Under the pieces are notes generated by a model that was not told where the DNA came from, made no database searches, and saw only the letters and a program-made list of their open reading frames with translations. This document shows, in pieces, positions 37,738-46,510 of a DNA stretch of 64,000 bases (position 1 is its first letter; each line of letters begins with the position of its first letter). The DNA comes from Okibacterium fritillariae (GTDB lineage: Bacteria > Actinomycetota > Actinomycetes > Actinomycetales > Microbacteriaceae). The translations under genes were made by a program, and so were the position numbers. The stretch is taken from assembly GCF_900167575.1 (NCBI RefSeq), contig NZ_FUZP01000001.1:806001-870000 (forward strand), in the 5' to 3' direction.

Positions 37738-37772
37738 CGCGCTTCGACCGCGTCTCGTCGTCGCACGGCGTT

Positions 37773-37802
37773 CGCCCCGACACCGATCCTGATGTCGGGG
37801 CG
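37773..37802 (+). terminator. stem-loop after the MFS gene
   Basis: CGCCCCGACA (37773-37782) and TGTCGGGGCG (37793-37802) pair perfectly over ten bases with a ten-base loop, then TTCGTC. Confidence 0.6.
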
Positions 37803-37872
37803 TTCGTCAACCCCGACCGTTTACCGGTCGACGCGTTGGCTATCGCGGCCGGGCGCGGGCAGGATAGTCCCT

Positions 37873-38631
37873 ATGCCCCGAGACATTGCCGCCAGAATCG
37901 GCGAATCGAACGCCACGCCGACCGAGCGCCACCTCTCGAGGCGGTGGCCGATCATCAGCGGCGCGCTCGCCCTTCTCATCGCCGGGCTCATCGTGCCGCT
38001 CGTGCTGTCGCGCAACGGCGACCTGCCGTTCGGGTTCGACACGCAGTTCCTCGACGAGATGATCGAGAACCGCGGGCCGGTTCTCGACTTCTTCGCCCAC
38101 GGGATGGATTTCCTGGGCGGCGGCGTCGTGGGCATCTACGTCGTCCCCCTCGCGATCATCGCCGTTCTGCTGATCATCCGCCGTCCCTGGGCGGCCATCT
38201 TCTTCACGATCTCGACGGTTCTGAGCGCCGGCGCCGTGCAGCTGATCAAGAACGTCGTCGGCCGGCCGCGCCCCGAGGACATGTTGGTCACCTCGGATTA
38301 TGGTTCATTCCCCTCGGGGCATACGGCCAATGCGGCCACCCTCGCCGTGGCGCTCGGAATCATCTTCCCGAAGGTCTGGGTGTGGATCGCGGGGCTCTTC
38401 TACACCGTGCTCATGCTGCTGTCGCGCACCTATCTCGGGGCCCACTGGTTGAGCGACACGCTCGGTGGCCTGCTGATCGGCGTGGGCGTGGCCCTCATCG
38501 TCTGGGCACCTTTCGCCACGCGTTTGCGCGGTGAACCCATACCTCGGGCATCGTCGGGTGGCCCGACGGGCAGCGCTCCGGATGCCGCCACCCCCGCATC
38601 CGGCCCCGCGACCGATTCGACGGCGCGATGA
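37873..38631 (+). CDS. PAP2-family membrane phosphatase
   Basis: 252 residues with five to six helices and the three PAP2 motifs: KNVVGRPRP (motif 1), PSGH (motif 2) and SRTYLGAHWLSD (motif 3), which hold the catalytic His residues. Members dephosphorylate phosphatidic acid, undecaprenyl diphosphate or similar lipids at the outer face of the membrane. The C-terminal 35 residues are a Pro/Ala/Ser-rich tail. It overlaps the next gene by four bases (ATGA), so it is coupled to the flavin oxidase although the functions do not obviously connect. Confidence 0.9.
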   Translation: MPRDIAARIGESNATPTERHLSRRWPIISGALALLIAGLIVPLVLSRNGDLPFGFDTQFLDEMIENRGPVLDFFAHGMDFLGGGVVGIYVVPLAIIAVLLIIRRPWAAIFFTISTVLSAGAVQLIKNVVGRPRPEDMLVTSDYGSFPSGHTANAATLAVALGIIFPKVWVWIAGLFYTVLMLLSRTYLGAHWLSDTLGGLLIGVGVALIVWAPFATRLRGEPIPRASSGGPTGSAPDAATPASGPATDSTAR

Positions 38632-39887
38632 CGATCGATGCGGGCCTCAACTGGGCGGGCAACCACCGCTACACGGCTGGGCGACTGGCCGCTCCGACGA
38701 CGATCGGCGAGCTGCGCGCCGAGGTGACGGCGGCCGATCATGCGCGCGCGATCGGGTCGCGGCATTCCTTCAACGCCCTGTGCGACACCGAGGGCACGTT
38801 GATCTCGACGGCGTCGCTCCCGGGCGACATCCTCATCGACGAGGCGACCATGCGCGTGCACGTGCCCGCCGGGGTGCGCTACGGCGAGCTCAGCCGTCGC
38901 CTCGAGGCCGAGGGATTCGCGCTTCCGGCCATGGCGTCGCTGCCACACATCTCCGTGGGCGGCGCCATCGCCACGGGCACCCACGGGTCGGGTGATGCCG
39001 CGCAGAGCCTCGCCGCCACGGTCTCGGGCCTCGAGCTCATGACGGCCGACGGCGACCTGCGCCGGCTCGTGCGCGGTGACGACGATTTCGCGGGAGCCGT
39101 GGTCTCACTCGGCGCGCTCGGCATCGTCACGCGGGTCACGCTCGATCTCGAACCCACCTATCAGGTCGAGCAGCGCGTCTATGAGGGCGTCCCGGTCGAC
39201 GTTGCGCTCGAGAACCTCGACGCGATCACGTCGGGCGCCACGAGCGTCAGCCTGTTCACCACCTGGAAGAACCCCGACGTGATCGATCAGGTGTGGCACA
39301 AGCGCCGACCCGACCGTGATGCGGATGCTCCGGCCACCGTCTTCGGTGCCGTTCCCGCCTCGGGCCCGCGCCATCCTGTGCCCGGCAACCCCGCGTTCGC
39401 GTGTACGACGCAGCTCGGCGAGCCGGGCGCGTGGCTCGACCGCCTTCCCCACTTCCGGCTCGATCACACCCCGTCCTCGGGGACCGAGATCCAGTCCGAA
39501 TACTTGGTGCCGAGGCGCCATGCGGTCGACGCGTTGCGCGCCATCCGTTCGCTCGCGGGCCGCATCGCGCCGCTCCTGCAGGTGGCCGAGGTGCGCACGG
39601 TCGCGGCCGACGACCTCTGGCTGAGCCCCGCCTCCGGCGAGGATGTCGTGGCCCTGCACTTCACCTGGCATCCGCGCACGACGGAGGTCCTCGCCCTCCT
39701 CCCCACCCTCGAGGCCGCCTTGGAGCCGTTCGAGGCGCGCCCGCACTGGGGGAAGGTGTCGACGATCGGTGCTGACCGTTACGCCGAGCTCTACCCGCGG
39801 CTGCCCGATTTCCGCGACCTCGTCGACCGTTTCGATCCCCACGGGGTGTTCCACAACGCGCAGTTGCGGGCGACGGTCCTGCCGTGA
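38628..39887 (+). CDS. FAD-linked alditol/sugar-lactone oxidase (AldO-like)
   Basis: A 419-residue VAO-family flavoprotein. The N-terminal half is the FAD domain: IGSRHSFNALCDTEGTLIS (the His in this block is the usual FAD attachment site in this group) and LPHISVGGAIATGTHGSG. The C-terminal half has the ALO domain, ending LPDFRDLVDRFDPHGVFHNAQL. Relatives oxidise xylitol, sorbitol or aldonolactones with oxygen. Alditol oxidase fits the start ANWAGNHRY-type sequence (LNWAGNHRYTAG). The gene overlaps both neighbours by four bases. Confidence 0.85.
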   Translation: MTIDAGLNWAGNHRYTAGRLAAPTTIGELRAEVTAADHARAIGSRHSFNALCDTEGTLISTASLPGDILIDEATMRVHVPAGVRYGELSRRLEAEGFALPAMASLPHISVGGAIATGTHGSGDAAQSLAATVSGLELMTADGDLRRLVRGDDDFAGAVVSLGALGIVTRVTLDLEPTYQVEQRVYEGVPVDVALENLDAITSGATSVSLFTTWKNPDVIDQVWHKRRPDRDADAPATVFGAVPASGPRHPVPGNPAFACTTQLGEPGAWLDRLPHFRLDHTPSSGTEIQSEYLVPRRHAVDALRAIRSLAGRIAPLLQVAEVRTVAADDLWLSPASGEDVVALHFTWHPRTTEVLALLPTLEAALEPFEARPHWGKVSTIGADRYAELYPRLPDFRDLVDRFDPHGVFHNAQLRATVLP

Positions 39888-40474
39888 CCGGGTCCCTCAT
39901 CATCCGACCGTTCGAACCCGCCGACGAGGCCGATCTCGTCGACATCTGCCTGCGCACGGGCGCCGCTGGTGAGGATGCCTCACACCTCTACGCATCGCCC
40001 ACCCTGCTCGCGGATGTCTATGCCACGCCCTATGCGCGCCACGATCCGTCGCTCGCGCTCGTCGTCGACAACGGCCAGCGCGCGGTCGGCTATGTGCTCG
40101 CCACGGCCGATACCCGCGCGTTCGCGCAGTGGTTCAGCGGCACCTGGTGGCCGAGCGTGCGGCCCGATCCGGTCGTTCCGAGCGACGCCGCGCTCGTGAC
40201 ATCCGCCGACGACCCCGAGCGGATGCTGCTCGCCGATGTCGATCGTTATCCCGCGCATCTGCACATCGACCTCCTGCCGGAGGCTCAGGGCCGAGGCCTC
40301 GGACGTCGACTCATGGGGCAGACATTCGACCGCCTGCGCGAGCGGCGCGTGCCAGCCGTGTACCTCGCGCTCGACCCGGCCAACACGGGCGCCGGCGTCT
40401 TCTACGAACGACTCGGGTTTACGCCCCTGCTGACCAGCAACCCCGACGGCTCGGTGCGCGGCCTCGACCTCTAG
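39884..40474 (+). CDS. GNAT-family N-acetyltransferase
   Basis: 196 residues from a GTG that overlaps the oxidase stop by four bases. The acetyl-CoA loop is seen in EAQGRGLGRRLMGQTFDRL, followed by LALDPANTGAGVFYERLGFTPL, the usual end of the fold. The N-terminus LIIRPFEPADEADLVDICLRTG is also typical. It resembles the group of bacterial GNATs related to O-GlcNAcase C-terminal domains. The substrate is unknown. Confidence 0.88.
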   Translation: MTGSLIIRPFEPADEADLVDICLRTGAAGEDASHLYASPTLLADVYATPYARHDPSLALVVDNGQRAVGYVLATADTRAFAQWFSGTWWPSVRPDPVVPSDAALVTSADDPERMLLADVDRYPAHLHIDLLPEAQGRGLGRRLMGQTFDRLRERRVPAVYLALDPANTGAGVFYERLGFTPLLTSNPDGSVRGLDL

Positions 40475-40483
40475 GCGGTTGCG

Positions 40484-40501
40484 GTTGCGGTTGCGGTCGC
40501 G
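40484..40501. repeat. short GGTTGC hexanucleotide repeat
   Basis: Three copies of the hexamer just after the GNAT stop codon; intergenic, no known role. Confidence 0.6.
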
Positions 40502-40574
40502 GCCTTTGGGTGGTTGCTGAGGTGGGCTCCGCGCAGTTGCGGAGGCGACCTCCCGGCAGGTGGGGCGGCCGGCT

Positions 40575-41159
40575 TTAGGCGGGTGCGGCGGCGGGCAGGG
40601 TGAGCGCGGGTGCGACGGCGGCCTCGGCCTGCGCTTCAGCGTCGGCGGGGGAGTGATCGTGCGCGCTCTCGACGGCAAAGATCATGCGCTTCAAGAATTG
40701 ACTGATCGTGCGGATCTCATCGGCGCTCAGGCTGTCGGCCGCGGCGACCATGTTCTGGTGCATGCGTCCGAGGGTGGCGCGCACTTCGTCGTCGCTGCCA
40801 TCGGTGGCCGTCACGATCGACGAACGCCGGTCGGTGGGATGCGGCGCCCGACGCACGTGGCCGCTCTTCTCCAGCCGGTCGAGCAAAATGGTCGTGGATG
40901 CCGTCGAGATCTTCAGCAGCTGTGCGAGCTTGCCGGGCGTCATCGTTTCGCCCGCCTTCGCCGAGCGCAGCAGGTAGCGCAGGGCCAGCAGGTCGGTCTC
41001 GCCCATGCCCATCGAGTCGCGCGTGTCGCGGCGCATCTGCGTCTCGGCAGCGCGGTATTGCCGGAACAGGTTCAGCACGTCGACACTCGTCACGGCCGTC
41101 GCGGTGTCGTCGGCACGGTCGTACCAATACCCGGATCGGCCCAGCTGATTGTCGGTCAT
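40575..41159 (-). CDS. MarR-family transcriptional regulator
   Basis: 194 residues. The winged helix lies at about 60-130: MTPGKLAQLLKISTASTTILLDRLEKSGHVRRAPHPTDRR carries the recognition helix and the wing with DRRSS. The N-terminus and C-terminus are helical and would form the dimer interface. Ala-rich tail. It lies 46 bases downstream of the PH-like membrane gene on the same strand. Target genes are not evident; the nearby exporter at 36.5 kb is a candidate but not adjacent. Confidence 0.88.
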   Translation of the reverse strand: MTDNQLGRSGYWYDRADDTATAVTSVDVLNLFRQYRAAETQMRRDTRDSMGMGETDLLALRYLLRSAKAGETMTPGKLAQLLKISTASTTILLDRLEKSGHVRRAPHPTDRRSSIVTATDGSDDEVRATLGRMHQNMVAAADSLSADEIRTISQFLKRMIFAVESAHDHSPADAEAQAEAAVAPALTLPAAAPA

Positions 41160-41205
41160 CCGTTAAAAGTAACCCATGCGTCTGCCGCCGACCGAGCGAT
41201 ATCTC

Positions 41206-41742
41206 CTATTCGGAGCGCAGTGTTGGCTTTCGCTCGAACCAATACAACATGTGCGGGTTCGTCACCTGCAGCTCACCCAGAGTGACCGGATGCTGCAGCC
41301 TCTGCACGGGCGCCCGCAAACGCCCCACCAGCAACTCCATGTCGTGCCGCCCCCAGTACTCGCCGCGCAGCCGCACGAGCGCCCGCTCGTCATCGTCCAG
41401 CACGAACAACTGCGGATGCGCCTGCGTGGCCATGGTGCGGTGCAGATCGAGCACGAGAGACCGGCTCACACCCGACACGGGGATGGTGACGCGGCGGCCC
41501 CAGATGGTGCGACGCACGATCTCATCGCCCGAGACGCGCACCTCGACGCTCAGGAAGAGGACCGCCCAGACCGCGGCCGCGAGCACCGTGACGGCGAGGA
41601 GGCCGATGACATAGGGGAAGGTCGCCGAATCCCGACTCAGCCACAGGAGGACGGCGAAAATGGGCACGACGATCATCGCAGCGGCCAGAAGGCCCTGCCC
41701 CAACAACGCGCGTCGCGGTTTGACCGTCAACACATCGGTCAC
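41206..41742 (-). CDS. two-helix membrane protein with PH-like domain
   Basis: 178 residues. Two helices at about 15-60 (LLAAAMIVVPIFAVLLWL and YVIGLLAVTVLAAAVWAVLF) are followed by a beta-rich domain: VEVRVSGDEIVRRTIWGRRVTIPVSGVSRSLVL reads like the bacterial PH (bPH2/DUF304-like) fold. No enzymatic motif. Function unknown. Confidence 0.75.
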   Translation of the reverse strand: MTDVLTVKPRRALLGQGLLAAAMIVVPIFAVLLWLSRDSATFPYVIGLLAVTVLAAAVWAVLFLSVEVRVSGDEIVRRTIWGRRVTIPVSGVSRSLVLDLHRTMATQAHPQLFVLDDDERALVRLRGEYWGRHDMELLVGRLRAPVQRLQHPVTLGELQVTNPHMLYWFERKPTLRSE

Positions 41743-42076
41743 CGTGTTCCCCCCAGGAAGGCTTGCTCGGATGCGCTCGATAGAACGACCCGTTACGACC
41801 GAGGAAAGCCTAGCCGTATGTGGGCGAGTGAGTGGGGCGTGAGGTGCGACGGTCTTGTTAAATCGCTGATGGGGTGCGTTTTGGGGATGGGGGAGTGGGG
41901 TGTGTCGGGGTGTCAGGATGCCGGAGTGTGGGGGAGTGGCGGGTGAAGAGCCTGCCCATAAAAGGGGAAGCCCGCGGAGCGGGCTGCGTGTGCTGCGCGG
42001 AGGATGGTGGACCCCGTCGGGCTGGGTTCCCCAGCCCTCCTCCTCGAATCGCTGTGTTTGTTTGCCAAAAAAGGAG
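41743..42076. other. G-rich intergenic region with G4 motif and hairpins
   Basis: No credible gene. Contains a run of GGGG tracts (41867-41935), a hairpin AGCCCGC-GGA-GCGGGCT at 41970-41986 whose minus-strand reading is followed by a T-rich stretch (second terminator for the tRNA transcript), and a GGGCTGGG/CCCAGCCC hairpin near 42017-42035. Confidence 0.5.
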
Positions 42077-42105
42077 AAAGGCTCGCCCTAAAGGGGCGAG
42101 CCTTT
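42077..42105. terminator. terminator downstream of tRNA-Ser
   Basis: AAAGGCTCGCCC (42077-42088) and its complement (42094-42105) form a 12-bp stem with a five-base loop. On the minus strand it is followed by CTCCTTTTTT, a classic intrinsic terminator for the tRNA. Confidence 0.85.
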
Positions 42106-42111
42106 TCCATT

Positions 42112-42199
42112 TGGCGGAGGATGGGGGATTCGAACCCCCGAGGGCTTTCACCCAACACGCTTTCCAAGCGTGCGCCATAGGCCACTAGGCGAATCCTCC
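42112..42199 (-). tRNA. tRNA-Ser (anticodon GGA)
   Basis: Reading the minus strand, GGAGGAT (acceptor 5') pairs with ATCCTCC at 42122-42116. The anticodon stem-loop has CTTGGAAAG with anticodon GGA, so it reads UCC/UCU codons. A long variable arm (type II tRNA) and the T-arm GGGGGTTCGAATCCCCC are present. The discriminator is G and CCA is encoded (42114-42112). Confidence 0.95.
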
Positions 42200-42297
42200 A
42201 GATGTGTGCTCGGCGGCAACACGACCTCAAGTATCCTACCCGGTCGCGGAGGGTGCCCGTGACCGCATCCGGGCTCGCGCGTGGGTTACACTGGTTC

Positions 42298-42390
42298 TCG
42301 GCTCCTCGCGTGGCGCCATCCAGGCCAATTCCCCCAGGACGGAAACGTAGCAAGGGTAACCGGGCTCTGGCGGGTGCGCGAGGGGTCATT
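42298..42390 (+). ncRNA. ffs: signal recognition particle RNA (4.5S type)
   Basis: The SRP domain IV core is plain: CCAGG-ACG-GAAA-CGT-AGCA, i.e. the symmetric loop CAGG/AGCA closing a GNRA tetraloop. The outer stem pairs CCTCGCG (42304-42310) with CGCGAGG (42377-42383). A CATTTTCTTT stretch follows as terminator. Ends are approximate. It guides Ffh-dependent membrane targeting. Confidence 0.87.
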
Positions 42391-42465
42391 TTCTTTGCCC
42401 TGCACAGGTGTGCATTCGCCCCGCATCGAGGTGCCGCCAAGGTTCGCCGCAATAGGCTGGAAACC

Positions 42466-44637
42466 GTGGCACACAGCATCTACATCACCTCTGCAGAAGG
42501 ACACTCCGGCAAGTCGACCGTGGCATTGGGGGTGCTCGACACCCTCAGTCACGAAACTCCGCGCGTCGGCGTGTTCCGGCCCGTGGCCCGCACCGGCGCC
42601 GAGGGTGACTACGTGCTCGACATGCTGCTGGCGCACGATGCCGTTTCGCAGAGCGCCGCAGATGCCGTCGGCGTCACCTACGACGAGGTCCACACCGATC
42701 CCGATGCCGCGCTCGCCCGCATCGTGCAGCGCTTCAAACGGGTCGAGGCCGAGAGCGACGCGGTCGTCATCCTCGGTTCCGATTACACGGATGTCGGCAG
42801 CCCCACCGAGCTGGGCTACAACGCGCGCATCGCCGCCAACCTCGGTGCCCCCGTCGTGCTCGTCCTGGGTGGGCGCGTCGGTCAGGGCATGGGCGAGCAG
42901 CTCGGCGGGTCCGAGCCGCGCGGCGCCGACGACATGCGCCAGATCACCGAACTCGCACTCGCCGAACTGCAGAGCGAGCACGCGCAACTCCTGGCCGTGG
43001 TGGCCAACCGTGCCGACCCCGACTCGCTCGACGAGATCGTCGCGGCCATCCGCTCGGTCCTGCCCGGTGGCAGCGGCGCGCACGGCGACACCGGTTCCAG
43101 CTCGTCCCACACCGCGGGCGACAGCGCCACCACGATCCCGGTCTGGGCCATCCCCGAAGACCTCTTCCTCATCGCCCCCAGCATGCAGTCGATCCTCGAA
43201 TCGGTCGACGGCACGCTCATGTCGGGTGACCCGTCGCTCCTCAGCCGCGAGGCGCTCGGCGTGGTCGTCGCCGCCATGTCGATGGAGAACGTGTTGCCGC
43301 GCCTCACCGACGGCGCCGTCGTCGTCATCCCGGGTGATCGGTCCGAGGTCTTGCTCGCCGTGCTGCTAGCCCAGGCATCCGGCACCTTCCCGTCGGTCGC
43401 CGGCATCGTGCTGAACGGCGGGTTCGAGCTCGCCGACTCCATCACCACGCTGCTCGATGGCCTCACGCCGGCCGTCCCCATCATCCGCACCGCGCTCGGC
43501 AGCTATGACACGGCCGTGCGCATCACGCAGACCCGCGGGCGCCTCGCCGCCGACTCGCAGCGCAAATACGACACCGCCCTCGCGCTCTTCGAGAACAGCG
43601 TCGACGCCGAGCAGCTGCTCGAGCTGCTGCACGTCAGCCGCACCAACGTGGTCACGCCGCTCATGTTCGAGTACACGCTGCTCGAGCGGGCCCGCCAGAA
43701 CCGCCGCCACATCGTGCTTCCAGAAGGGTCCGACGACCGCGTGCTGCGCGCCGCCCACACGTTGCTGGCGCGCGACGTGGCCGAGCTCACCATCCTGGGC
43801 GAAGAGATCGAGGTGCGTTCACGCGCGCTCGACCTCGGCCTCGACCTCTCCAAGGCCCAGATCCTCTCGCCGTTCGACGACGTGCTGCGCCTGCGGTTCG
43901 CCGAAGAATACGCGCGCCTGCGTGTCCACAAGGGCGTCACGGTCGAGCTCGCGCGCGACACCATCACCGACGTCTCCTACTTCGGCACCATGATGGTGCA
44001 CCTGGGGTTGGCGGACGGCATGGTCTCGGGTGCGGCGCACACGACGGCTCACACCATCCGACCCGGTTTCGAAATCATCAAGACGAAACCGGATGTCGGG
44101 GTGGTCTCGAGTGTCTTCCTGATGGCGCTCGCCGACCGCGTGCTCGTCTACGGCGACTGCGCCGTCATCCCCGACCCGACGGCCGAGCAGCTCGCCGACA
44201 TCGCGATCTCGTCGGCCGCCACCGCCGAACAGTTCGGCATCGAGCCGCGCGTGGCCATGCTGTCCTATTCCACGGGCGAATCGGGCCAGGGAGCGGATGT
44301 CGAGAAGGTGCGCGCCGCGACCGCCTTCGTGCGCGAGCGCCGCCCCGAGCTGCTCGTCGAGGGCCCCATCCAATACGATGCAGCCGCCGATCAGGCCGTC
44401 GCTGCCGCCAAGATGCCCGGGTCGAAGGTCGCCGGCCAGGCGACGGTGTTCATCTTCCCCGACCTCAACACGGGCAACAACACCTACAAGGCCGTGCAGC
44501 GTTCGGCCGGTGCCGTCGCCATCGGCCCCGTGCTGCAGGGCCTCAACAAACCCATCAACGACCTGTCCAGGGGAGCTCTCGTGCAAGACATCGTCAACAC
44601 CGTGGCCATCACCGCGATCCAGGCGGCAACGGCATGA
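42466..44637 (+). CDS. pta: phosphate acetyltransferase, long form
   Basis: 723 residues from GTG 42466; earlier in-frame codons run through the SRP RNA. The N-terminus is the P-loop NTPase-like domain (TSAEGHSGKSTVALGVLDTL), the centre a DRTGG-type domain (GDRSEVLLAVLLAQAS region near 290), and the C-terminal 330 residues the catalytic domain (RQNRRHIVLPEGSDDRVLRAA, DGMVSGAAHTTAHTIRPGFEIIKT, LSYSTGESGQGADVEKVR, FPDLNTGNN). It interconverts acetyl-CoA and acetyl phosphate. The long form is usually allosterically controlled. It overlaps ackA by four bases (ATGA). Confidence 0.94.
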   Translation: MAHSIYITSAEGHSGKSTVALGVLDTLSHETPRVGVFRPVARTGAEGDYVLDMLLAHDAVSQSAADAVGVTYDEVHTDPDAALARIVQRFKRVEAESDAVVILGSDYTDVGSPTELGYNARIAANLGAPVVLVLGGRVGQGMGEQLGGSEPRGADDMRQITELALAELQSEHAQLLAVVANRADPDSLDEIVAAIRSVLPGGSGAHGDTGSSSSHTAGDSATTIPVWAIPEDLFLIAPSMQSILESVDGTLMSGDPSLLSREALGVVVAAMSMENVLPRLTDGAVVVIPGDRSEVLLAVLLAQASGTFPSVAGIVLNGGFELADSITTLLDGLTPAVPIIRTALGSYDTAVRITQTRGRLAADSQRKYDTALALFENSVDAEQLLELLHVSRTNVVTPLMFEYTLLERARQNRRHIVLPEGSDDRVLRAAHTLLARDVAELTILGEEIEVRSRALDLGLDLSKAQILSPFDDVLRLRFAEEYARLRVHKGVTVELARDTITDVSYFGTMMVHLGLADGMVSGAAHTTAHTIRPGFEIIKTKPDVGVVSSVFLMALADRVLVYGDCAVIPDPTAEQLADIAISSAATAEQFGIEPRVAMLSYSTGESGQGADVEKVRAATAFVRERRPELLVEGPIQYDAAADQAVAAAKMPGSKVAGQATVFIFPDLNTGNNTYKAVQRSAGAVAIGPVLQGLNKPINDLSRGALVQDIVNTVAITAIQAATA

Positions 44638-45827
44638 GCGGCATCCTGGTCGTCAACTCGGGTTCGTCGTCGTTCAAGTACCAGCTGATCGACAGCGAGT
44701 CGGAAGAAACCCTCGCCTCCGGCCTGGTCGAGCGCATCGGCGAGTCCGAGGGCGTCGCGGTGCACCGCCGGCCCGGCCACGACGAGGTCCGCGTGACCGA
44801 GCCGGTCGCCGACCACGCCGCGGGGTTCCAGCTCATGCTCAAGGCGTTCGACGAGACCGGCCCGTCGCTCACCGAGCAGCCTCCCATCGCCGTGGGCCAC
44901 CGCGTGGTGCACGGCGGCAAACGCTTCTACGAGGCAACCGTCGTCACCGACCTGGTCAAGATCAACATCGACGACCTCGCCGACCTGGCACCGCTGCACA
45001 ACCCGGCCAACCTGCAGGGCATCGAGGCGGCCCAGAAGGCGTTCCCCGACGTGCCGCACGTGGCCGTCTTCGACACCGCGTTCCACCAGACGCTGCCGCC
45101 CGCGGCCTATCGCTACGCCATCGACCAGAAGGTCGCCGACCAGCACCGCATCCGCCGCTACGGCTTCCACGGCACCTCGCACAAATTCGTCTCCGAGGCG
45201 GCGGCCGAGTTCCTCGGCCGCGAGCTCGGCGAGCTCAACCAGATCGTGCTGCACCTCGGCAACGGCGCCTCGGCGACCGCCATCGAGGGCGGCCGCTCGG
45301 TCGACACCTCGATGGGCATGACGCCGCTCGAGGGCCTCGTCATGGGCACGCGTTCGGGCGACATCGACCCCGCCGTGCTGCTGCACCTCAACCGCAAGGC
45401 CGGCTACGACTTCGCGGCGCTCGACGAGCTGCTCAACCGCAAGTCCGGTCTGCTCGGCCTCTCGGGTCGCGGAGACATGCGCGACCTGCAGGAGCGCGCG
45501 GGCGAAGGGGATGCCGGAGCCATCGAGGCGCTCGACGTCTACCTGCACCGCATCAAGCGTTACGTGGGTGCCTACTACGCCGAACTCGGGCGGCTCGACG
45601 TCATCGTGTTCACGGCGGGCGTCGGAGAGAACGTGGCGGCCGTGCGGGCGGGGGCGTTGGCGGGCATGGAGCGCCTCGGCATCTGCATCGACGCCTCGCG
45701 CAACGAGTCGCGGGAGCGGGTCATCCGCCGCATCTCGACCGACGACTCCGAGATCACGGTTCTCGTGGTGCCGACGAACGAGGAGCTCGAGATCGCGCGG
45801 CAGACGCTCGCGGTCACGCAGGGCTGA
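44634..45827 (+). CDS. ackA: acetate kinase
   Basis: A 397-residue ASKHA-fold kinase making acetate and ATP from acetyl phosphate, or the reverse. Marks: ILVVNSGSSSFKYQLID at the start, VGHRVVHGG near residue 90, FDTAFHQTLP near 145, RRYGFHGTSHKFVS near 175, HLGNGASATAI near 205, and FTAGVGENVAAVR near 325. Coupled to pta, forming the standard Pta-AckA overflow/acetate-use pair. Confidence 0.96.
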   Translation: MSGILVVNSGSSSFKYQLIDSESEETLASGLVERIGESEGVAVHRRPGHDEVRVTEPVADHAAGFQLMLKAFDETGPSLTEQPPIAVGHRVVHGGKRFYEATVVTDLVKINIDDLADLAPLHNPANLQGIEAAQKAFPDVPHVAVFDTAFHQTLPPAAYRYAIDQKVADQHRIRRYGFHGTSHKFVSEAAAEFLGRELGELNQIVLHLGNGASATAIEGGRSVDTSMGMTPLEGLVMGTRSGDIDPAVLLHLNRKAGYDFAALDELLNRKSGLLGLSGRGDMRDLQERAGEGDAGAIEALDVYLHRIKRYVGAYYAELGRLDVIVFTAGVGENVAAVRAGALAGMERLGICIDASRNESRERVIRRISTDDSEITVLVVPTNEELEIARQTLAVTQG

Positions 45828-45979
45828 GTCGGCTTCGCCGTCCCGGTGGTCGCGCTGACGGCCGCGGTCGCCACCCTCGGTTCCCGGTCGGGCCGCGCGC
45901 CCCGCTCGATAGACTGAGGAATACAAGCGCGCCATCGGTCGTTGAATCGGTGCGAGCCACAAGTACAAGGAGTTCCGGC

Positions 45980-46507
45980 ATGGCTGATGTTCGGCGGGTC
46001 AAACTTCCCGGCGTGGGCGTTCTTCACACGTTCGTCACCGACGACGGCGGCAAGGTCGGCGTCATCGCGCACCGCTCGGGTCACAGCGACCTGATCACGT
46101 TCAGCGACGACGAAGACGGTTCCGACGCCACCAAGGTGTCGCTGCGTCTCTCCGAAGACGAGGCGCACACGCTCGCCGAGCTGCTCGGCGGCACCCAGAT
46201 CACCGAGTCGCTCACGGCCCTCGACCAGATCCCCGGCCTGTCGATCGACTGGTTCCGCGTGGACTACGAGGACTACATCGCCGGCCAGCCGCTCGGCAAT
46301 CCTGCCGAGCGCGGCATCGTGGGCCTCACGGTCGTCGCCGTCGTGCGCGGCGAATCCGCCAACCCGGCCCCCTCGCCCGACTTCCGCGTCTTCCCCGGAG
46401 ACACGCTCGTGGTCGCCGGCTCGCCCGAAAAAGTGGCGAAAGCCTTCATGTTCTTCCGCACCGGCTCGAAAACCAAGGCCGGCGTCGACTCTCCGCCCGG
46501 GGGTTAG
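45980..46507 (+). CDS. cation:proton antiporter regulatory subunit (KhtT-like)
   Basis: 175 residues from ATG 45980 with AAGGAG upstream. The N-terminal 70 residues form a small domain (VKLPGVGVLHTFVTDDGGKVGVI); the C-terminal part is a TrkA-C (RCK-C) domain, with RGIVGLTVVAVVRG and FRVFPGDTLVVAGSPEKVAKAFMFF. Such proteins gate KhtU-type antiporters in response to nucleotides or pH. The gene ends three bases before the antiporter gene starts. Confidence 0.87.
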   Translation: MADVRRVKLPGVGVLHTFVTDDGGKVGVIAHRSGHSDLITFSDDEDGSDATKVSLRLSEDEAHTLAELLGGTQITESLTALDQIPGLSIDWFRVDYEDYIAGQPLGNPAERGIVGLTVVAVVRGESANPAPSPDFRVFPGDTLVVAGSPEKVAKAFMFFRTGSKTKAGVDSPPGG

Positions 46508-46510
46508 CCC

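Noticed and set aside
42000-42060. tRNA fragment or attachment site beside tRNA-Ser
   Set aside because: A CTCGAATCGC stretch recalls a T-loop, but no matching stem or duplicate of the tRNA 3' end is present, and no integrase gene lies nearby.
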